A DNA stretch of 64,000 nt from Trichomonas vaginalis G3 (taxonomy: Eukaryota; Parabasalia; Trichomonadida; Trichomonadidae): positions 18,287,645-18,351,644 of the forward strand of contig NC_067205.1 in assembly GCF_026262505.1 (NCBI RefSeq). The letters are read 5' to 3'. Positions 57,863 through 64,000 of the stretch are shown here, piece by piece. Every line of letters begins with the position of its first letter. Position 1 is the first letter of the stretch. The notes under the pieces were generated by a model. It was not told the origin of the DNA and ran no database searches. It saw only the letters and a list, made by a program, of their open reading frames with translations. The translations under genes and the position numbers were made by a program.

Positions 57863-59524
57863 CTAAAATACCTTTGACATTTCATTCTGAACTTCATCTA
57901 ATTGTCCAGACTCACATGTCATATAAACTTCATCACCATCAATAATCTGTGTGTCCTCTGTCGGGAACAAAGGAGTTTTATCTCTTATGATGTGAGTAAT
58001 CATTGCTCCTTTAGGAAGAATGACTTCTCTCACTGTTAGACCACAAACCATTGATTCAAGGGTGACCAAGAATGAGAACTCTTCGAAATTGATGGAATCA
58101 TCTTCATCACGTTTTTCTACTAATGCTTCCATCAATTTCTCGTACAAAGGTTCAATTCTCATCAATTCTACAGCAATATAAGCGAAAGCAACAGCTGTTG
58201 ACGGGCCAAGCCAGCCAGTGTACTGAAGAGTGAATTCAACAGGTAGAATGACAGCTGTGAGTGGAGCACGAACAACTCCGGTGAAGAAAGAAGACATAGT
58301 CATAATTGCCATGTAAGAGAATCTCGTACTATCATATCCTGCTTTGATCATGAGCTTGGCAATCAATCCACCCCATAAACCTCCAACAGAAAGCATAGGG
58401 ATGAAGATACCGCCGGATATCTTTGAACCAAAGCAGAATAAAATAGAAGCAAAGCGAACAAAGAAGCAAACAGCAATCTCCCATGTCTTCATTTGGTTGT
58501 CAAGAACCTTTTTAAGTGTATCTCCGCCACCATATGCGCCATCTGGGAAGAAGCAGCATAATACGGTATCAACAATCTCAGGTAATATGACATAGAATTG
58601 AATCGGAAGGAATTTAGCGTGTTTGTAAAGATTTCGCGCCCTTCGAATTAATAAATTGAAAATTGCACCCATAACGCCGCCAGTAATACCACAGAATATT
58701 GATACACCGAATGTTTGGATGTTGAATTCTTCAACTTCTAGGAATTGTATCTTCAATGCACGTGGTTTGAATAATAAGTGGCTGATAATCTGAGAAATCG
58801 AAACACAAATGATAGAGACCACGATAACTTGTGTAGAGAATTTCCTATAAACTTCTTCTAAAGCGAAAATAAGTCCAGAAAGAGGAGCATCGAAGGCTAC
58901 AGCTAAACCAGCTGAAGATCCTGCTGCGACAAGGAGCATATCATGCAGTTGGTTCATTTTGATAAGCTTACCGAGTGCATAACCAATGCATCCACCAAGA
59001 TAAACTGATGGGCCTTCAGATCCAATGGAAAGACCTGTAAATATACCGACTAAGCTAATGACAAACATGGCTGGAAGTGAATAGTACCATGTAAGACTTA
59101 AATTACCGCGAGCAACACTCTCGATATAAGGAATGCCACTTCCTCTGACTTCACTAAAGTATTTAAGACCATATCCAAGACCAATTCCGATAATTATATT
59201 GACTACGAATGCTAATGGTAAAAATTTCTTATTCTTTTTGATTTTTTCAAAGATTTTGATGTTTTGGTCTGTTAATAAAGTTGCTAAATATTGATATAAA
59301 CCAGTAATGAGTCCACACAAGATTCCGCAAAGAAGACCAACACCAATGAGTGGGAGAAATAGTTTCTTTAAGAATGTTAAATATTGTTTTCGCTTTTTAA
59401 ACTTGTTTCCGTCATTGGGTGGTGCAGGAGCTTCTGATTTTGGTGGTAATTCTGGGTCTTTATGCTCCGTATTAACAGTAACGGGCTCTTCTTGCGAGGC
59501 AGAGCTGGATGAAGATTCAGACAT
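57863..59524 (-). CDS. ClC-family chloride channel/transporter with TrkA-C-like tail
   Basis: 553 aa. A disordered Ser/Pro/Glu N-terminus (1-45), then the ClC membrane domain: GSGIP at 128-132, GSEGP at 168-172 with the gating Glu170, and GSKISGGIFIPMLSVGGLWG. The C-terminus (VREVILPKGAMITHIIRDKT, then IIDGDEVYMTCES) looks like a TrkA-C (RCK-C) domain, not the CBS pair of animal ClCs. This architecture is commoner in prokaryotic and plastid ClCs. It moves chloride across the plasma or vesicle membrane; the gating Glu does not tell channel from exchanger. Confidence 0.9.
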   Translation of the reverse strand: MSESSSSSASQEEPVTVNTEHKDPELPPKSEAPAPPNDGNKFKKRKQYLTFLKKLFLPLIGVGLLCGILCGLITGLYQYLATLLTDQNIKIFEKIKKNKKFLPLAFVVNIIIGIGLGYGLKYFSEVRGSGIPYIESVARGNLSLTWYYSLPAMFVISLVGIFTGLSIGSEGPSVYLGGCIGYALGKLIKMNQLHDMLLVAAGSSAGLAVAFDAPLSGLIFALEEVYRKFSTQVIVVSIICVSISQIISHLLFKPRALKIQFLEVEEFNIQTFGVSIFCGITGGVMGAIFNLLIRRARNLYKHAKFLPIQFYVILPEIVDTVLCCFFPDGAYGGGDTLKKVLDNQMKTWEIAVCFFVRFASILFCFGSKISGGIFIPMLSVGGLWGGLIAKLMIKAGYDSTRFSYMAIMTMSSFFTGVVRAPLTAVILPVEFTLQYTGWLGPSTAVAFAYIAVELMRIEPLYEKLMEALVEKRDEDDSINFEEFSFLVTLESMVCGLTVREVILPKGAMITHIIRDKTPLFPTEDTQIIDGDEVYMTCESGQLDEVQNEMSKVF

Positions 59525-60177
59525 GGATTTTGAATAAAATCTAAAAACTTGTGTGCTCAGAAAAATTTACAGTATATATTAACCAGAATAATATTCTAGA
59601 ATTTTCTTTTTTACGTTCATCAATTCTATTTTTCTGAAGATATAAACTTTTTTCAAACTAAAACCTAATATAATATTTTTATTATATAAATATTATTGGT
59701 TTCATATTTGAATGTTTTATTTGTGAATAGATCTCTGAAAAATTCTAGAATGAAATTCTCTCATTTTATGAAGGGAATCATATATGATTTAAAAATGTGA
59801 AAGTTCTTTAACCCTTTAAGAGTAAATATGGTCATGATTTGAATGAAAGTAGATTACGATCACTATTCAAAATTTCAATTGCATTGACGATCATTTTTTT
59901 TTCTCACAGCAAATTTCGATAACGAAAAACGAGCAACATAAGGGGCTATTTGAGCATTCACTCTGAATCACATTTCACTCTAAAGATGTCTATATTAAAC
60001 TTTTAAAACTCTGAAGAAAATATTCCGAAAATAAAGCTTTTTCTGCAGTAATTTTTTATTCAGGAGTGGTCTTTTGAGAAGGCAGAATTACATTTTTGAA
60101 ATAATTCTTTTAATTTAAATTAAAAAGAAAGGGAAAATACTGACTAAAATTTCAGGTTTATATTTGAAAAATATTAA
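59525..60177. other. Intergenic, nothing recognised
   Basis: AT-rich. Contains GAGCATTCACTC (about 59953), a motif also seen twice in the MITE at 11814-12462, but no complete element. Confidence 0.4.
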
Positions 60178-60591
60178 TTATGCTTTGCCCTTGATAGCAT
60201 TACTCTTCATTGTAAGACTGTCAGTGACAAGTTTAATAATCGCGGTTCTCTTTAATGATGCCTCTGCGTACTTGCCTAGAGGAACATCAAATTGTTGGAG
60301 AAGTGTGTCTAAAGCGGCTTTTATTTCTTCTTTGTGAGTAACAATTTCAACTTTTCCTTCTGCGATTACAGACTCGTAGAACATTGTTGCCGTGCATACT
60401 GGCTTACTAGATGTGTAAGAGAGTTGGAGTGGTTTTGAGATTGAAAGGCATCCAAGTGGATTATTGTTAATCGTTGCGATTTTTCTGCCTGTAGTAGCTC
60501 CATGGAAGTAAAATGTTGTATACTTTTGGTTTTTATCCCATGTGAAACCGTAACATAACGGAATTCCATATGGAACATTATTATCGCTCAT
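60178..60591 (-). pseudogene. Nim-like (pyridoxamine-phosphate-oxidase-fold) flavoprotein, 5'-truncated
   Basis: 137 aa from the only ATG. PYGIPLCYGF, FHGATTGRK and ATMFYESVIAEGKVE match the NimA/5-nitroimidazole-resistance family (Pyridox_ox_2). The ATG lies inside the conserved GVLSM-x-D-x(2)-x-PYG-x-PL block; the frame stays open upstream for 22 codons (KKFLKEQPYGVLS) to a TAG at about 60658-60660 without any ATG. So the N-terminal 10-20 residues have been lost at the edge of a 62-bp palindrome. It may be a pseudogene, or a shortened protein from the internal ATG. Confidence 0.65.
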
Positions 60592-60650
60592 TGATAAAAC
60601 TCCATAAGGCTGTTCTTTGAGGAATTTCTTGATTTGTACGTATTTACATT

Positions 60651-60712
60651 GAAGCTACTTTACTATTATTTCTCTCATCAATTGATGAGAGAATTCAAAG
60701 TAAAGCAGCTCC
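60651..60712. repeat. 62-bp palindrome at the Nim-like gene 5' end
   Basis: Perfect core TCTCTCATCAATTGATGAGA (60671-60692 in full), with imperfect outer arms GAAGCTACTTTACT and AGTAAAGCAGCTCC. The coding homology of the Nim-like gene stops at its left border. Confidence 0.8.
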
Positions 60713-60723
60713 AAAAAGAAAGT

Positions 60724-60797
60724 GAGAAGAAAAGAAGGAAAAAGAGAAGAAAGAAAAGAAGGAGAGAGAAAGAGGAAAAGAGAAAAAGAAAAAAGGA
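60724..60797 (+). repeat. 74-nt pure polypurine tract
   Basis: Only A and G on the plus strand, in a mix of GAAGAAA, AGAAGG and GAGAGAG. It starts 11 bp after the palindrome. Such tracts can form triplex (H-) DNA. The 63-codon frame over it (Lys/Arg/Glu) is composition only. Confidence 0.9.
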
Positions 60798-60825
60798 CAT
60801 ATTAAATATGATATGCTGTTTTTAG

Positions 60826-60852
60826 TGCCGAGGCGGCGAAGCCGCCGAGGCA
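60826..60852. repeat. GGCGGC-GAA-GCCGCC mini-hairpin
   Basis: TGCCGAGGCGGC-GAA-GCCGCCGAGGCA. Same C(GAA)G design as in the Polintons, here far from any Polinton. Confidence 0.8.
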
Positions 60853-61042
60853 TGATTTTTTTGGTCTCTTCCTTCCACGTGGTAAGCTTTTTTAAAAGTT
60901 TGGACAGGCCTAGAAATACTATATATATGTAGATTGAATTCTTTTATTTTGGCACTTTTTTTAATGTTTTTTTTCCTCCAACACTCAGCCCCCAATTCAA
61001 ATCAAGCATTTACCAACGTAAAATACCGGTATTCCAATCAAT

Positions 61043-61358
61043 AAGAGGACAGTTCTGTCAAGACCCTTCCTGATTTGAAGGAACTTGAAAGAACTGCTCT
61101 TTAACCGACTTCAAATAAGAAAATTTCACTCATATTATCATGTTAACATCGAAACTACTGCCATTTAGAGAGCAGTTCTTTCAAGATCTTCGAAGATTTG
61201 GAAGATCTTGAAAGAACTACTCTTAAAATGGCAGTAATTACCGTAACTTTCTACTTGATAGTAACAATACCGAAGCTACAGCCATTTAGAGGGCAGTTCT
61301 TCCAAGATCTTCCAAATCTTCGAAGATCTTGAACGAACTACTCTTAAAAATGGCTGTA
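61043..61358. repeat. Three related long hairpins in a cluster
   Basis: Hairpin 1 at 61043-61111 (AGAGGACAGTTCTGTCAAG with CTTGAAAGAACTGCTCTT). Hairpin 2 at 61156-61236 (ACTGCCATTTAGAGAGCAGT, stem through TCAAGATCTTC). Hairpin 3 at 61277-61358 (TACAGCCATTTAGAGGGCAG). All share GCAGTTCTT-YCAAGATCTTC as the stem. They have the size and shape of miRNA-type precursors but could equally be a foldback repeat. No gene lies between 60853 and 61766. Confidence 0.85.
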
Positions 61359-61766
61359 TTACGAGAGGGTTTGATTTTTCATTTATTAAAATTGTATTCT
61401 ATGATATAATTTAATTCAAGATTTGTATTTCTGTTATTTTTGTGATATCATTCAAGTATATATATCAGAATATGCACATAATGATACCACATATACTTAA
61501 ACTATACGTATTTAAATCTTAGCGATCAATATAATTTTTTTTTGTAATATCGAATAAAAGTTTGTTTTCGCATTTCCGTTTTATTTGACTACATGAAGAT
61601 AAAAATTCTTGAGAACGATTTTAAATAAATTGCCAAATTGAAGAATTCGATATATGATGATATTCACTGATTTCTGCCAAACTTGTAGGAATGAATCCAT
61701 TTAGAATAAAAACGATTTGTGCATTGGAAGCTCAGAACAAGTTATGTTCATTATCCCAATATGAAG

Positions 61767-61852
61767 AAAATGCACGTTTAGAAAAAGACGATAACGATTA
61801 AATTATAAAATCGATAACGATAACGATTAAATTACAAAATCGATAACGACCC
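61767..61852. repeat. Solitary MULE right-end repeat
   Basis: AAATGCACGTTTAGAAAAAG, two ATTAAATTAYAAAATCGATA units and the terminus ATAACGACCC. Same as the right end of MULE copy A. There is no MULE body upstream, so this is a solo end or the edge of a larger deletion. Confidence 0.85.
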
Positions 61853-62704
61853 TTAAATTCGCCAGATGCTTTATATTATTTAAGAGATACAGATAAAATC
61901 GCGCAAGTTATACCAGGGAGAAATCTCGTGAAACAAATAAATAAAGAACCATTATATTTATTTCTCACTATTGGAAGTCAAAGACCTGTATTTAGTTTTG
62001 ACGTGAAAAATTCTAAAGATACAGTTCCAAAAAATGTTGTCATATATGACAAAGATGTTCCAAATCTGTCACCAGATCAGGAAGAGGAGCCTGTGGAAGA
62101 AGAAAAAATCCATCAATTACCTGAAGATTCAGGTTCACAATCAGAAGAAGTGCCTGAGCCACCTCCCCCAACGGAATCAACTCCTGAACCACCACCAACC
62201 ACTGAATCTACACCAGAACCTCCTCCTACGACAGAATCAACACCAGAACCCCCTCCTCCAACAACTGAATCTACTCCTGCTCCACCAGCAACGACAGAAC
62301 CAACACCTGAACCTCCAAAATCGTCATCTCCTACAGTTCAAATACAATCAACTCCAGAAGATACGCCAGATGCAACTTGGGAAGGAGATTGGGATGATCC
62401 ACCAGGAGTTATAATAAGAGGTAATGATATACCAGAAATTCAAGAAACTCATCCACCAATTCAAACGAATTATATCAAAACAGAAGTTCCGAAAGTAACA
62501 AAGTTTATTAATGTTTCATGTGGAACAGGTGTGATAGTTGCCATAGTGATATTGACGGTATTAAACATCGCAAGAACTATCAGAAGAATTAAAGTTCATG
62601 GAAACGAAACGTTTAGTAATAACGATGAATTTGAAGATTTATCATCTTCATTTTTGTTGTATAGTTCAGAGGTTGACTCCTTTGATGCTTTTATTGCAGA
62701 ATGA
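61853..62704 (+). pseudogene. Pro/Thr-rich type-I membrane surface protein, 5'-truncated
   Basis: The coding frame is open from the MULE end (NSPDALYYLRDTDKIAQVIP) without an ATG, through LYLFLTIGSQRPVFSFDVKN, an acidic stretch and six TESTPEPPP-type repeats. A single membrane helix (GVIVAIVILTVLNIA) and a 40-residue cytoplasmic tail with acidic/Ser motifs follow. This is the C-terminal layout of trichomonad BspA-like and related surface proteins. The ectodomain and start codon have been replaced by MULE DNA, so it is most likely a pseudogene. Confidence 0.65.
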
Positions 62705-63316
62705 TTTTATATAATCATTTTGATATTGTATTTGTTATTTAGTATTTGTAAATGTTTTAGTATCTCATCTTATTCCAAGCAGCAATTTCGATTAATATGA
62801 ATATCTTTATTAAAATATATAATAATTTATATTCTTGGTCATATTCACTATTTTCATGTAAATATATTAATTCTTCTTTGTTAGCGCTGAAATTTCTTTA
62901 ATGAAATTTTTTTCGAAAAACTTTGTTTTTCTCTAATCAACTCTATGATTTTAAGACTATGGCTCGTGGCAATTCAATTTTGAATATCTAAACTACTAAC
63001 TTAAAAAAAATATTGCGTTCATTTCAAAAATATTATTTGTTGTAGATTTTCATCTGTTTCCTGTTGCAAAAAGCATAAGTAGAAAAGGTTATTCATATTT
63101 TGATGGTAAACAATATTTTGGAAGAATCTCTCTTTCTATTAAATTTTCCGTAAACACTATTCAAATTCTCTCAATATTTCAGATGATTACGGAATATAAA
63201 ATAGAAAAAATAAAATAAGCACGATCTTTCAAAATTTTAGTAGAATTGTATCATTATTTGTCACAGCTCTTTTAGAGCTATTTATTTTGAATGCTGTATA
63301 GAAAAGTGACAAATTT
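62705..63316. other. Intergenic, nothing recognised
   Basis: AT-rich; presumably contains the promoter of the gene at 63317. I see no repeat. Confidence 0.4.
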
Positions 63317-64000
63317 ATGAAGAATTTAGCTTTTTTATTATTTGCCTTCAGCTTTCTATCTTTTACTTTTGAGGGTTACTCAGGTAAGAGAATCAGCATC
63401 ATTAAGCAAGTAAGATCAATTTTTACTAAAATTGATGCCAATGAAATTCCTTCTACACTTAAAAACGGAGATTTTATTTATTTCAATACAAATAATGTCT
63501 CATACAATTTAATTGAAGATCCGGAGTTTAACATAACTCAAACTTGCGGAGAATTAAGAAGAGAAGTTCAATATTGTATGTGGAATCAATATATTAAGGT
63601 CACTAGATCCGGATCTAGTGTTAAAAAGGACTATTCGTACCATAAAATCTGGTCAGCTACTCCAATCAAGTCCAGAAGATTTAGAAACTCAAAGATTAAA
63701 AACCCAACAGTAGATGAAATTGCAGATATGAAATTCCATAACAATATGACCGCTGGACTTCTTAATATTACGAATGCATTGCACTTTATTGGCCCAAATA
63801 CTGTTTTTCAACCAGATTCTGAGGAATTAGCTCACTTTTCTTCTTCCTCTCATGCAGAACGTTTTAATTATACGAAGAATGGTATTTTTTACTCAGAATT
63901 TAAGAATGGAACTCTTAAATCTTTAATAAATTCGAATTATTTCTCCGATTTTAGCAGCGACACATACAACAGCTGGTGCGAACCAGGTGATAGAAGAATG
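63317..64000 (+). CDS. TMEM43-like membrane protein (runs off the window)
   Basis: 228 codons are present, all open. MKNLAFLLFAFSFLSFTFEG is a signal peptide or first membrane helix. CGELRREVQYCMWNQY, then YSYHKIWSATPIKS, resemble the TMEM43/LUMA family blocks (L-RR-VEYCQW, Y-Y-x-WR-x-TPI-S). TMEM43 proteins sit in the ER/inner nuclear membrane in animals, with the large domain in the lumen; the usual C-terminal membrane segments would be beyond 64000. Family assignment is by motif memory. Confidence 0.65.
   Translation, partial: MKNLAFLLFAFSFLSFTFEGYSGKRISIIKQVRSIFTKIDANEIPSTLKNGDFIYFNTNNVSYNLIEDPEFNITQTCGELRREVQYCMWNQYIKVTRSGSSVKKDYSYHKIWSATPIKSRRFRNSKIKNPTVDEIADMKFHNNMTAGLLNITNALHFIGPNTVFQPDSEELAHFSSSSHAERFNYTKNGIFYSEFKNGTLKSLINSNYFSDFSSDTYNSWCEPGDRRM

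Noticed and set aside
60634-60825. 63-codon Lys/Arg/Glu-rich frame
   Set aside because: It is translation of the palindrome plus polypurine tract, with no homology or initiation context.
62034-62414. 126-codon frame overlapping the Pro/Thr-rich surface gene
   Set aside because: A shadow of the repeated coding sequence in another frame; composition (Gln/Leu/His) follows the repeats.

Overview
The window looks like a gene-poor, transposon-rich stretch of a parabasalid (trichomonad) nuclear genome. It is very AT-rich and the host genes show no visible introns. Host genes include AMPK/CAMK-like kinases in a family cluster, Rab GTPases, a nitroimidazole-resistance (Nim)-like flavoprotein, a DZIP1-like basal-body protein and a ClC channel. 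The dominant mobile DNA is Polinton/Maverick and Mutator-like (MULE). Trichomonas vaginalis, Tritrichomonas foetus or a close relative would fit; I cannot choose between them from sequence alone.

Layout. 1-4880: end of a decayed Polinton (integrase, phage-tail-like fibre, capsid-associated proteins, N6-adenine methyltransferase). 5240-11076: three paralogous protein kinases, two of them broken, with a small Mutator-type MITE between the second and third (8207-9283, 121-bp tandem repeats). 11814-12462: a second MITE of the same terminal-repeat family, packed with hairpins. 14532-15044: an unknown gene with raised GC. 17219-45281: a MULE (copy A) whose transposase is interrupted by a 21.6-kb Polinton (21879-43510; AACCC target duplication; 523-547-bp inverted repeats about 99.6% identical). 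45282-50657: a fragment of a third MULE copy, a palindrome, and an inverted, 3'-truncated MULE copy B. 51374 to the end: host genes (DZIP1-like, two Rabs, ClC, Nim-like, a Pro/Thr-rich membrane protein, a TMEM43-like gene cut by the window edge), with another TIR element (54864-56454) and a hairpin-rich stretch (60650-61360).

The 21.6-kb Polinton keeps most of its family gene set: packaging ATPase, major capsid protein, protein-primed DNA polymerase B, integrase, fibre proteins and several KilA-N genes. Many genes look whole and several are broken; I treat it as a recent fossil. I did not recognise an adenain-like protease. Its genes are arranged as tight divergent and convergent pairs with 16-23-bp shared promoters. 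The KilA-N genes use a different, shared upstream block, and most of that cassette lies between 87-bp inverted repeats.

The most unusual element is the MULE. Besides a transposase with a SWIM zinc finger it carries a 386-aa helical protein and a 118-aa protein that I read as chromodomain plus chromoshadow domain, a miniature HP1. I would look there first for an undescribed system. Second are the recurrent GC-rich mini-hairpins with C(GAA)G loops scattered through both Polintons and beyond.
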